Source of the DNA: Ruminococcaceae bacterium UBA3323
GTDB lineage: Bacteria > Bacillota > Clostridia > Oscillospirales > Acutalibacteraceae
DNA length: 27,260 nucleotides
NCBI GenBank assembly: GCA_002361935.1
Contig: DESD01000004.1
Coordinates: 1 to 27,260 of the forward strand
Direction of reading: 5' to 3'
Shown here: positions 7,789 to 15,307 of the stretch, piece after piece
Layout of the letters: each line of letters begins with the position of its first letter
How positions within the stretch are numbered: the stretch's first letter is position 1
Notes under the pieces: generated by a model
The model's database searches: none
The model's input: the letters and a program-made list of their open reading frames with translations, nothing else
Told to the model about the DNA's origin: nothing
Made by a program: the position numbers and the translations under genes

Positions 7789-8409
7789 ATGGATGAAAAC
7801 AAAGAATTAAAGGCTGCTAAAAAAGCAAAGGTTAAGGGTATACTGACCGAGGATGAAATCAAAAAGAAAAAAGACAAGAAAACAAGAACCGCACTTTCAA
7901 TTTTTGTGCTTTTGCTTGCAGTAGGTCTTGGCGGAAACTGGTATTGGGAAAACAGTGATATCTCTTCAAAAATAAGCACGGTTTCGGGAAATACCAAAAC
8001 ATTGGGCGAAGCTACATATGTTGATGCAACAACAGAACTTGAAACAGAAGCTCCGAGCGATTACTTTTCCTCAGCAAGAATGGATCGCCAGAATGCAAGA
8101 GATGCCGCCCTGGAAAAGCTGCAGAATGTAATAAATGCAACGGATGAAAGTGAAGAAGCCCGAAAGGCTGCATCGGAAAGCGTTGTAAGACTATCTGCAA
8201 ATATTGAAATTGAAAATAAAATTGAAACGCTTGTTCAGGCAAAGGGTGTTAAAAACTGCATTGCCGTTGTCAGTGAGGATGGCGAAAAGGTTGACGTTAT
8301 AGTTGATGTTGAGGAATTAACAGATGATATTATTCTGCAGATTAAAGAGATTGCAACAGCGCAGCTTAAATGCTCCTTTGAAAATGTTACCATTATACAA
8401 TCAAATTAA
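7789..8409 (+). CDS. spoIIIAH: Stage III sporulation protein AH
   Basis: A 206-residue protein (209 if the ATG at 7780 is used). It has a highly charged, Lys-rich cytoplasmic segment (1-33), one membrane helix (about 35-51) and an extracytoplasmic domain. RQNARDAALEKLQNVI and the following residues, about 95-130, resemble the SpoIIIAH region that binds SpoIIQ from the forespore side. The C-terminal YscJ-like fold is represented by CIAVVSEDGEKVDVIVDV (about 155-172). It is the last gene of the sporulation block; a vegetative promoter for the next gene begins a few bases after its stop. No terminator is visible behind it. Confidence 0.92.
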   Translation: MDENKELKAAKKAKVKGILTEDEIKKKKDKKTRTALSIFVLLLAVGLGGNWYWENSDISSKISTVSGNTKTLGEATYVDATTELETEAPSDYFSSARMDRQNARDAALEKLQNVINATDESEEARKAASESVVRLSANIEIENKIETLVQAKGVKNCIAVVSEDGEKVDVIVDVEELTDDIILQIKEIATAQLKCSFENVTIIQSN

Positions 8410-8411
8410 TC

Positions 8412-8440
8412 TTGTATATTTACGCCTGCTGTGTTATAAT
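8412..8440 (+). promoter_or_regulatory. Sigma-A promoter with extended -10 for the Asp23 gene
   Basis: TTGTAT (8412-8417), a 17-base spacer, and a perfect TATAAT (8435-8440) preceded by TGT form an extended -10 promoter. It starts 3 bases after the spoIIIAH stop, separating vegetative from sporulation genes. An 8-bp inverted repeat AAATAATC / GATTATTT (8453-8460 / 8465-8472) lies just after the expected transcript start. Confidence 0.8.
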
Positions 8441-8501
8441 ACTTAACAGTTAAAATAATCATTGGATTATTTAGCTTGCTTAAATAAGGAGGCCAGCAGC
8501 T

Positions 8502-8894
8502 ATGGAAATTTCAAATCATAATTCCAAGGGCGGATTAGTAATATCCGAAGAGGCTATTTCAACTATTGTTACAAATGCAGCAGGTGATGTAGATGGCGTT
8601 GTCGGTTTTTCTAACAGACCTATAGACATTGTGTCTACAATAAAAAAAGGCAGCTTAAAAGTAATGGCTCCCGTCAGAATAACGCAGGATGGGGACGATC
8701 TGGATATAAGTGTATGCATAAATATTGCAATCGGAAAGAAAATTCAGCCTGTTGCCGAAGAAATCCAAAAAGTGGTTAAGGATGCCGTTCAGAATATGAC
8801 CGGAAAACTTGTTTCAAAGGTTAATGTAATCATTGCCTCTGTCGAGGAAGAAAAACCGCAAAGCTCACCAGAACCTACTGAAATTGAAGAGTGA
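8502..8894 (+). CDS. yqhY: Asp23/Gls24-family protein (YqhY-like)
   Basis: A 130-residue protein of the Asp23/Gls24 envelope-stress family. ISEEAISTIVTNAAGDVDGVVGF-type sequence at about 14-37 is the family hallmark. It is followed by a beta-rich region (VMAPVRITQDGDDLDISVCINIA) and a helical section ending in an acidic Pro/Glu tail (about 115-130). In Bacillus the homologue YqhY sits beside acetyl-CoA carboxylase genes and nusB; here accB and accC are absent. AAGGAGG lies 9 bases upstream of the ATG. It has its own strong promoter and terminator, so it may be largely monocistronic. The molecular function in this organism is unknown. Confidence 0.9.
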   Translation: MEISNHNSKGGLVISEEAISTIVTNAAGDVDGVVGFSNRPIDIVSTIKKGSLKVMAPVRITQDGDDLDISVCINIAIGKKIQPVAEEIQKVVKDAVQNMTGKLVSKVNVIIASVEEEKPQSSPEPTEIEE

Positions 8895-8907
8895 TTATTT
8901 AAAAATT

Positions 8908-8941
8908 CGGCTGAAAGTACAATTCTTTTCAGCCGTTTTTT
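8908..8941 (+). terminator. Strong intrinsic terminator between yqhY and nusB
   Basis: CGGCTGAAA (8908-8916) pairs perfectly with TTTCAGCCG (8927-8935), followed by six Ts. Only four bases separate its T run from the nusB Shine-Dalgarno GGAGG, so there is no room for a promoter between them. nusB must be read through this element or from a promoter inside yqhY. Confidence 0.85.
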
Positions 8942-8954
8942 CGTTGGAGGAAAT

Positions 8955-9347
8955 ATGAATCGCAGTGAAATGAGAGAGCAGGCTTTTATACTGCTTTTTG
9001 AAAAAGAATTTTTTAAGGACATGCCCCTTCAGGAAATAGAAGAGGTTTTTTCGGAAAATGTTTCCGCCTTGTCCGATTATGCAAAGGAATTATTTGAAAT
9101 AACTTTTGCGCACAGCGGTGAGTTTGATGAAATTATTGAAAAGTATTCAAACGGATGGAAGCTGAACCGTATTCCGAAGGTAAATGTTTCGATATTAAGA
9201 CTTGCGCTTGCGGAAATAATATATATGGACAGTGTGCCTGAAAATGTTGCGATAAATGAAGCGGTTGAGCTTGCTAAAAAATACTCGGGAAACGAGGATT
9301 ATGCATTTATCAACGGTATTCTCGGTAGCTATTCAAGGAGTAAATAA
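8955..9347 (+). CDS. nusB: Transcription antitermination protein NusB
   Basis: A 130-residue all-helical protein matching NusB: N-terminal MNRSEMREQAFILLFEKEF and a C-terminal half with WKLNRIPKVNVSILRLALAEI (about 73-93), then VAINEAVELAKKYSGNEDYAFINGILG (split across helices, about 100-125). NusB with NusE binds boxA RNA and supports antitermination on rRNA operons. GGAGG lies 4 bases before the ATG. Its stop codon overlaps the next start by one base. Its placement right after a terminator may make its level sensitive to termination efficiency. Confidence 0.95.
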   Translation: MNRSEMREQAFILLFEKEFFKDMPLQEIEEVFSENVSALSDYAKELFEITFAHSGEFDEIIEKYSNGWKLNRIPKVNVSILRLALAEIIYMDSVPENVAINEAVELAKKYSGNEDYAFINGILGSYSRSK

Positions 9348-10270
9348 TGTTTCTTGGATTTGATACAAGCAATTATACTACATCTGTTGCTTTTTTTGAC
9401 GGTAAAAGCATTATACAGAAAAAGAAGCTGCTTGAGGTTAAGAAGGGCGAACGCGGATTAAGGCAGAGTGATGCTGTTTTTCAGCATATGGTTAATATGC
9501 CTGTTTTGTTCAGCGAATTAGCCAATGAATGTGATTTCAATTCCATAACATCTGTTGGCGTAAGCACTCGGCCAAGAAATGTTGAGGGAAGCTATATGCC
9601 CTGTTTTTTAGCAGGGGAAAGCAATGCTGTCTGCGTTTCTGCCGCATCAAAAGTCGCAATATACAAAACATCACATCAGATAGGGCATATTTTAGCTGCT
9701 CTTTATTCTGTTGAGAGGCTTGATTTGATTAAAGAGCCGTTTATTGCATTTCATCTTTCGGGCGGTACAACTGAGGCTCTTCTTGTAACGCCGGATCACG
9801 AAGAAATCATCAGGGCAGAGCTGATTGCACAAAGCACAGATTTAAAGGCAGGACAGGCCGTTGACCGTGCAGGTGTTATGATGGGATTAAAATTTCCCAG
9901 CGGTGCTGAGCTGGATAAAATGGCGCAGAACAGCAGCAGGGAATTTAGAATAAAGCCTTCGATGGATCATCTGAACTGCTCTTTGTCCGGTGTTGAAAAC
10001 AAGGCTAAAAAGATGCTTGAAAATAATGAAAGTTATGAAGATATTGCAAAATTTGTTGTAACCTACATAGCGGAAACGCTTTTGGAAATGATTGAAAGAA
10101 TAACAGAGCAATACGGCAGATTGCCGATTGTTTTTGCCGGCGGAGTTTCAAGCAATTCAATTATTAAAGAAAAAATCAGAAAGAAATACAAGGCTTATTT
10201 TGCAAAGCCCGAGTTCAGTTGTGATAATGCTGCAGGTATTGCAATTTTTGCTTATTTAAAATCATTATGA
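9347..10270 (+). CDS. TsaD/Kae1-family paralogue (often called peptidase M22), role unknown
   Basis: A 307-residue ASKHA-fold protein related to TsaD, the enzyme that makes the t6A tRNA modification, but shorter than the usual ~340. Visible landmarks are the phosphate-1 loop FDTSNYTTS (5-13), metal-binding HxxxH as H110-Q-I-G-H114, HLSGGTTEALLV (about 140), AVDRAGVMMGLKFPSG in place of GEAFDKVAK-LGL-YPG, SLSGVENKA for FSFSGLKTA, FAGGVSSNS, and the metal ligand D293 in CDNAAG. The ligands are thus present, but the N-terminal region that usually reads SRAHIENI is altered. True TsaD normally sits elsewhere with tsaB/tsaE, so this is probably a paralogue. It occupies the folD position between nusB and xseA and overlaps xseA as ATGA. 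It could still be the genome's only TsaD, which cannot be judged here. Confidence 0.8.
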   Translation: MFLGFDTSNYTTSVAFFDGKSIIQKKKLLEVKKGERGLRQSDAVFQHMVNMPVLFSELANECDFNSITSVGVSTRPRNVEGSYMPCFLAGESNAVCVSAASKVAIYKTSHQIGHILAALYSVERLDLIKEPFIAFHLSGGTTEALLVTPDHEEIIRAELIAQSTDLKAGQAVDRAGVMMGLKFPSGAELDKMAQNSSREFRIKPSMDHLNCSLSGVENKAKKMLENNESYEDIAKFVVTYIAETLLEMIERITEQYGRLPIVFAGGVSSNSIIKEKIRKKYKAYFAKPEFSCDNAAGIAIFAYLKSL

Positions 10271-11469
10271 ATGTAATAACTGTTTCACAAGTAAATAGAT
10301 ATATCAAAGCTTTGCTTGATGAAAGTGTGCCGCTGCGCAATGTGTTTATATGCGGGGAAATTTCAAATTTCAAGCATTATTATTCTTCGGGGCATATGTA
10401 TTTTACCTTAAAGGATGAAAACAGTCAGCTTAAAGCCGTTATGTTTTCATCCTATGCTTCAAAGCTGAAATTCAATCCCGAAAGCGGTATGAAGGTTATA
10501 TGCAGCGGAAGAATTTCAGCCTATGAAAAAAACGGAGAATATCAGCTTTATGTTGATGATATGCAACCGGATGGTGTCGGTGCGCTTAACCTGGCCTTTG
10601 AGCAGCTAAAGGAAAAGCTGTTTAAGGAGGGTGTTTGTTCCGATGAAATAAAAAAGCGTATTCCGCAGTATCCGAAAAAAATCGGTGTAGCAACATCAGA
10701 TATCGGTGCTGCCGTTGAGGATATAAAGAATATTACGGCAAGAAGATATCCGCTTGCAGAGCTGGTTATAGCTCCAACAATTGTGCAGGGAGCATCTGCC
10801 CCGTCCGATATTGTTGAGTCCCTCAGGCTTTTGGATGCTGTTGAAGACATAGATGTAATTATTGTCGGAAGGGGCGGCGGATCAATAGAGGACCTTTGGG
10901 CCTTTAATACGGAGGAAGTGGCAAGAGCAGTAATCGCCTGTAAAACGCCTGTTGTGTCGGCTGTCGGGCATGAAACGGATTATACGATATGTGATTTTGT
11001 TGCAGATTTAAGAGCACCAACTCCAAGTGCTGCTGCCGAGCTGGTTTGCCCTGATATTCAAGCTTTGTCAAGCACGCTTTCCATGCTTAGAAACAGCTTG
11101 GCAAGCTATATAAGCGTAATTATTGATGATAATATGCAGTATGTTTCAGAATTGTCGCATTCTCCTGTTCTTGAAAACTATGATTCTGTTCTTAGCTCTT
11201 ATAAGGATACTATTGACGTTCTTGAAACAAGGCTCAGGGATTCTTTTTCCTATTCCGCTGAGCATAAAGCGTTCAGACTTTCTTCTCTTGCAGGCAGGCT
11301 TAACGCATTAAGCCCGCTTGCCGTTCTTGCAAGGGGTTATTCCGTTGCACAAAGAAATGATGAAATCATTAAATCTGTTTCGGATATCAAAGAAAAGGAA
11401 AAAATCCATATTGTTTTTCATGATGGAAGTGCGATTTGTAAAGTGGATGAGGTAGTTAAAAATGGCTAA
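10267..11469 (+). CDS. xseA: Exodeoxyribonuclease VII large subunit
   Basis: A 400-residue protein with an N-terminal OB-fold (about 1-100; VCGEISNFKHYYSSGHMYFTLKD-type start, split by the first strand). The catalytic domain has KKIGVATSDIGAAVEDI, IIVGRGGGSIEDLWAFN (about 198-214), VVSAVGHETDYTICDFVADLRA and TPSAAAELV, all hallmarks of XseA. A coiled middle follows (about 275-340), then a C-terminal piece with LSPLAVLARGYSV. With XseB it degrades single-stranded DNA to short oligonucleotides. The start overlaps the upstream stop as ATGA and the 3' end overlaps xseB by 8 bases. Confidence 0.97.
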   Translation: MNVITVSQVNRYIKALLDESVPLRNVFICGEISNFKHYYSSGHMYFTLKDENSQLKAVMFSSYASKLKFNPESGMKVICSGRISAYEKNGEYQLYVDDMQPDGVGALNLAFEQLKEKLFKEGVCSDEIKKRIPQYPKKIGVATSDIGAAVEDIKNITARRYPLAELVIAPTIVQGASAPSDIVESLRLLDAVEDIDVIIVGRGGGSIEDLWAFNTEEVARAVIACKTPVVSAVGHETDYTICDFVADLRAPTPSAAAELVCPDIQALSSTLSMLRNSLASYISVIIDDNMQYVSELSHSPVLENYDSVLSSYKDTIDVLETRLRDSFSYSAEHKAFRLSSLAGRLNALSPLAVLARGYSVAQRNDEIIKSVSDIKEKEKIHIVFHDGSAICKVDEVVKNG

Positions 11470-11650
11470 GGAAATAACGTATGAGGAAGCTGTAAAAAGG
11501 CTTGAGGAAATAGTAACCTTACTTGAAAAAAATGAAGCAACGCTTGATGAAAGTATGAAGCTTTTTGAAGAGGGAACAAAGCTTGCGGATTTATGCAATA
11601 AAAAGCTGAATGAAGCAAAACAGAAAATAACCATTATGAATAAGGAATGA
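11462..11650 (+). CDS. xseB: Exodeoxyribonuclease VII small subunit
   Basis: A 62-residue helical protein with TYEEAVKRLEEIVTLLEKN and ESMKLFEEGTKLADLCNKKL, the standard XseB pattern of two helices and the usual length. Several XseB chains bind each XseA. The ATG overlaps the end of xseA, and ispA starts 3 bases after its stop. Confidence 0.96.
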   Translation: MAKEITYEEAVKRLEEIVTLLEKNEATLDESMKLFEEGTKLADLCNKKLNEAKQKITIMNKE

Positions 11651-11653
11651 AAA

Positions 11654-12538
11654 ATGGATAAGATTCAATTCAAAAATATTTTGGATAAAGATATTGATAT
11701 TATTGAAAAGGCAATCCTTGAAAGGCTTCCTGTTTGCGAAGATAATCAGGCTGAGGTTGCCGAAGCAATGAAATACAGCCTTGCAAACGGCGGAAAGAGG
11801 TTAAGACCTGTTTTCTGCCTTGAATTTGCAGCGTGCTGCGGTTTGGAGAAAAGCAAGGCCATTGATTTCGCCTGTGCAGTTGAGTATATTCACACTTACA
11901 GCTTAATTCACGATGATTTGCCTTGTATGGATGATGATGATTTCAGAAGAGGAAAACCAAGCTGCCACAAAAAGTTCGGCGAAGCAACCGCTCTTCTTGC
12001 AGGTGATGCTCTTTTAACACACGCATTTGAATTAATTGCAAATGCCGATTTGCCGGCAGAAAAGCGAATAAAGGCCGTTTCTGTGTTATCAGCAAAAAGC
12101 GGTGTGTGCGGTATGATTGGCGGACAGGTTATTGATTTAAAATATGAAAGCGAAAGCCCTGATTTACCGCAGATTTTGTCAGTTCATAAGCTGAAAACAG
12201 GTGCGCTTATTTCTGCTGCCTGTCTTTTAGGCTGTATTGCCGCCGGAGCAAGTGCAAAGCAAACAGAAGCGGCTGAAAAATTTGCTTATAACCTCGGTAT
12301 AGCCTTCCAGATTAAAGATGATATTCTTGATGTTATTGGCGACAGTGAAGAACTCGGAAAGCCAATCGGCTCTGATGCCGAAAATAATAAAACAACCTAT
12401 GTTTCATTAAAGGGTGTTGAAGAAGCGCAAAGTGATGTTGAAAAATATACAGCAAAGGCACTTTCTTCACTTTCCGAATTTGATCATTCGGAATTTATTG
12501 AAATACTTGCTGCCGGGCTTATTAACCGCAGCAAGTAA
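11654..12538 (+). CDS. ispA: Polyprenyl (farnesyl/geranyl) diphosphate synthase
   Basis: A 294-residue short-chain trans-prenyl diphosphate synthase that condenses isopentenyl diphosphate with allylic diphosphates. GGKRLRPV lies near 47. The first Asp-rich motif is in HDDLPCMDDDDFRRG (about 85-99), with the two-residue insertion (DDxxxxD) typical of bacterial farnesyl diphosphate synthases. The second motif is in FQIKDDILDVIGD (about 219-231). Length is normal. It follows xseB by 3 bases, as in Bacillus (ispA/yqiD), and supplies precursors for undecaprenyl phosphate and other isoprenoids together with dxs next door. The exact product length is inferred from the motif type. Confidence 0.95.
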   Translation: MDKIQFKNILDKDIDIIEKAILERLPVCEDNQAEVAEAMKYSLANGGKRLRPVFCLEFAACCGLEKSKAIDFACAVEYIHTYSLIHDDLPCMDDDDFRRGKPSCHKKFGEATALLAGDALLTHAFELIANADLPAEKRIKAVSVLSAKSGVCGMIGGQVIDLKYESESPDLPQILSVHKLKTGALISAACLLGCIAAGASAKQTEAAEKFAYNLGIAFQIKDDILDVIGDSEELGKPIGSDAENNKTTYVSLKGVEEAQSDVEKYTAKALSSLSEFDHSEFIEILAAGLINRSK

Positions 12539-12551
12539 AAATATACATATA

Positions 12552-12580
12552 TTGCATTTTTATGCATAGTATGGTAGTAT
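12552..12580 (+). promoter_or_regulatory. Candidate promoter of dxs
   Basis: TTGCAT (12552-12557), a 17-base spacer and TAGTAT (12575-12580) preceded by TGG, an extended -10 arrangement. Both hexamers deviate from consensus. Predicted transcription would start within the left arm of the large hairpin that follows. Confidence 0.4.
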
Positions 12581-12637
12581 AGGCAATAAAGAGAAATCTA
12601 GGTTTTGATTCGGATTTCTCTTCGTTGCCTATGTTTT
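12579..12637 (+). terminator. Large hairpin between ispA and dxs
   Basis: An outer stem ATAGGCAA (12579-12586) / TTGCCTAT (12625-12632) and an inner stem AGAGAAATC (12590-12598) / GATTTCTCT (12613-12621), separated by a 3 x 3 internal loop, are followed by GTTTT. It resembles an intrinsic terminator for the ispA-side transcript, with a short T run. It could also be a leader structure for dxs. Confidence 0.6.
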
Positions 12638-12660
12638 AAATGCAGAAAAGAGATGATTTC

Positions 12661-14508
12661 ATGTCTGTTCTTGATAGGGTAAACTCGCCCGAAGATGTTA
12701 AAAAGTTGGATAATGCAGAGCTTGAAGAGCTTTGTTCGGATATAAGAGAATTTCTTGTGGAAACCGTTTCGGAAACCGGTGGGCATCTTGCCTCTAATCT
12801 GGGTGTTGTTGAGCTTAGTGTTGCACTTCATAAAGTGTTTAACAGCCCAACAGACCAGATTGTTTTTGATGTCGGTCATCAGTGCTATACGCATAAAATA
12901 CTTACCGGAAGAAAAAATCAGTTTTCAACCCTAAGAAAAGAGGGGGGAATAAGCGGTTTTATCCGCCCTGTAGAAAGTGAACACGATATTTTTTCAAGCG
13001 GACATTCAAGCGTATCTGTTTCACAGGCAATCGGTCTTGCAAAAGCGAAGAAAATTAAGGGTGAAAAGGGCAAGGTTATTGCTGTTATAGGCGATGGAGC
13101 CTTAACGGGCGGACTTGCTTTTGAAGCCTTCAATAACGGCGCATACGGCTGTGAAAATCTTATCGTTATTCTTAATGACAATAAAATGTCCATAAGCCGT
13201 AATGTCGGCTCAATGTCTAAGCATTTAACAAATATAAGAACTTCAAAAGGCTATTTTAGTTTAAAATCCGGTGTGCGGCACGTGCTTGCTAAAATTCCGA
13301 GGCTCGGAAATGTAATGAACCGCATTTTTACATTTATAAATACAGAAATCAGAAAACGGGTGTATAATGATGCAACCTTTTTTGAGGATTTGGGCTTCAG
13401 ATATTATGGTTTAATTGACGGCCACGATATAGAAAGTCTGATTTCTGTTCTGAGTGCTGCAAAAGAACATAATCATTCGGTTCTTATTCACGTAAACACA
13501 AAAAAAGGCAAGGGCTATGATCCAGCCGAAAAAAATCCTACCCAGTTTCATGGTATCGGAAAATTTGATGTTGCTACCGGAGAATGTAATTCGGGCGGAG
13601 AGAATTTTTCTGCCGCCTTTGGGGATGCAATGTGCGCACTTGCCGAAAAGGACGGCAGAATCTGTGCCGTTACGGCAGCAATGGCAGAAGGAACAGGACT
13701 TGCAGAGTTTGCAGGTAAATTCCCGAAACGTTTTTTTGATGTCGGCATTGCCGAGCAGCATGCTGTTACTTTTTCCAGCGGTCTTGCCAAAAACGGTTTG
13801 ATTCCCGTTTTTGCCGTTTATTCAACCTTTCTGCAAAGATCCTATGATCAGCTTATTCACGATGTTGCCATGCAGAATCTGAAAGTAATTTTCGGAATAG
13901 ACAGAGCAGGCTTTGTTGGAGAGGATGGTGAATCCCATCAGGGTATTTTTGATGTATCTTATTTGAATACAATTCCAAAGTTTACGGTTTATTCGCCAAG
14001 CAGCTATGACGAGCTTTTTTATATGCTTGGTCAGGCTGTTTATCATGATGAGGGTGCCGTTGCGGTCAGATATCCGAGAGGCAGGGAAAAGCTGATGCCT
14101 GAAGATTATCACTATGATAATTCGGATTATTCTGTTTTCGGGAATTCCGATTCCAAAAACTGCATTATTACATATGGTGTTGAATTTTCGGAATGCTATG
14201 AAGCTTTACAGGAGCTTGCTGATACTTTTATAATTAAGCTTAATAAAATCAAGCCTGTTAATCCGGATGTTTTAAAGCTTTTAGATTGTGATAAAAATGT
14301 TTTCTTTTTTGAAGAAAGTATAAAATCGGGAAGCGTAGGTGAAGCTCTTGCCGCCCTTCTTGAGGAAAACCAAATTTATGCAAGCTACCGTCATATCTGT
14401 ATAAATGATGATTTTGTTAAGCAGGCTTCGGTAGAAAGTCAGCTTAAAGCCTATAATCTTGATAAAAACTCTGTTGTTTCAATAATTAAAGAGGTTTCAG
14501 ATGTCTAA
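12661..14508 (+). CDS. dxs: 1-deoxy-D-xylulose-5-phosphate synthase
   Basis: A 615-residue thiamine diphosphate enzyme that joins pyruvate and glyceraldehyde 3-phosphate, the first step of the MEP isoprenoid pathway. Features include GGHLASNLGVVELSVALH (about 39-56), FDVGHQCYTHKILTGR, SGHSSVSVSQAIGLA and the thiamine diphosphate/Mg motif GDGALTGG through NDNKMSIS (about 144-175). DVGIAEQHAVTFSSGLA (about 360-376) and PRGR near 475 follow. The start at 12661 is chosen because SVLDRVNSPEDVKKL matches the family's N-terminus; an in-frame ATG at 12640 lies directly behind the hairpin with no binding site. The 3' end overlaps tlyA by 8 bases. Confidence 0.96.
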   Translation: MSVLDRVNSPEDVKKLDNAELEELCSDIREFLVETVSETGGHLASNLGVVELSVALHKVFNSPTDQIVFDVGHQCYTHKILTGRKNQFSTLRKEGGISGFIRPVESEHDIFSSGHSSVSVSQAIGLAKAKKIKGEKGKVIAVIGDGALTGGLAFEAFNNGAYGCENLIVILNDNKMSISRNVGSMSKHLTNIRTSKGYFSLKSGVRHVLAKIPRLGNVMNRIFTFINTEIRKRVYNDATFFEDLGFRYYGLIDGHDIESLISVLSAAKEHNHSVLIHVNTKKGKGYDPAEKNPTQFHGIGKFDVATGECNSGGENFSAAFGDAMCALAEKDGRICAVTAAMAEGTGLAEFAGKFPKRFFDVGIAEQHAVTFSSGLAKNGLIPVFAVYSTFLQRSYDQLIHDVAMQNLKVIFGIDRAGFVGEDGESHQGIFDVSYLNTIPKFTVYSPSSYDELFYMLGQAVYHDEGAVAVRYPRGREKLMPEDYHYDNSDYSVFGNSDSKNCIITYGVEFSECYEALQELADTFIIKLNKIKPVNPDVLKLLDCDKNVFFFEESIKSGSVGEALAALLEENQIYASYRHICINDDFVKQASVESQLKAYNLDKNSVVSIIKEVSDV

Positions 14509-15307
14509 AAAAATAAGACTTGATGTTGCTGTGTTTGAACAGGGCTATGCTCCGAGCCGTGAAAAAGCCAAGGCAATTATTATGGCAGGGCAGGTTTATG
14601 TTAATAACCAAAAAGTGGATAAAGCGGGCACCGAAATCAAGGAAGACGATATCCTTGAGGTTCGCGGAAATACGCTTAAATATGTAAGCCGCGGCGGATT
14701 GAAGCTTGAAAAGGCTATGCAGGAATTTCCGATTGATTTAAACGGAAAAATCTGTATGGATGTGGGCGCTTCAACAGGCGGCTTTACGGATTGTATGCTT
14801 ATGAACGGTGCGGTTAAGGTTTATGCAGTTGATGTCGGTTACGGTCAGCTTGCATGGAAGCTCCGCTGTGACGAACGTGTTGTTAATCTGGAGCGAACAA
14901 ATTTCAGATATGTTACGGATGAACAGATTAAGGATAAAATTCAGTTTTCATCCGTTGATGTTTCCTTTATTTCATTAAAGCATATTCTGCCTAATCTTAA
15001 TAGGCTTCTTTCCGATGACGGCAGGGCGGTTTGCCTGATAAAGCCTCAGTTTGAAGCAGGTAAGGAAAAGGTTGGAAAAAAGGGCGTAGTAAGAGAAAAA
15101 TCCGTTCATCTTGAGGTAGTGAATCGTGTTGTTGAACTGGCAGTAGAAAACGGATTTTCGGTTAAGGGGCTTCAGTTTTCCCCGATTAAAGGCCCTGAGG
15201 GCAATATTGAATATTTAATTTATCTGTGTAAAGAGGAAAACCCGGCTGTTGATGTATCGGTTAATCCCGAGAAACTTGTTAATGAGTCACACGAGGAGCT
15301 TTTATGA
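14501..15307 (+). CDS. tlyA: TlyA-family rRNA (cytidine-2'-O)-methyltransferase (YqxC)
   Basis: A 268-residue protein with an N-terminal S4 RNA-binding domain (about 3-65; RLDVAVFEQGYAPSREKAK). An FtsJ-like methyltransferase domain follows: YVSRGGLKLEKAM, the SAM-binding DVGASTGGFTDCML (about 87-100), DVGYGQLAWKLR, SSVDVSFISLKHILP (about 150-164) and CLIKPQFEAGKE. The K-D-K-type catalytic residues appear in place. TlyA proteins 2'-O-methylate cytidines in ribosomal RNA. Position between dxs and argR matches Bacillus yqxC. ATGA-type overlap with nadK. Confidence 0.93.
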   Translation: MSKKIRLDVAVFEQGYAPSREKAKAIIMAGQVYVNNQKVDKAGTEIKEDDILEVRGNTLKYVSRGGLKLEKAMQEFPIDLNGKICMDVGASTGGFTDCMLMNGAVKVYAVDVGYGQLAWKLRCDERVVNLERTNFRYVTDEQIKDKIQFSSVDVSFISLKHILPNLNRLLSDDGRAVCLIKPQFEAGKEKVGKKGVVREKSVHLEVVNRVVELAVENGFSVKGLQFSPIKGPEGNIEYLIYLCKEENPAVDVSVNPEKLVNESHEELL

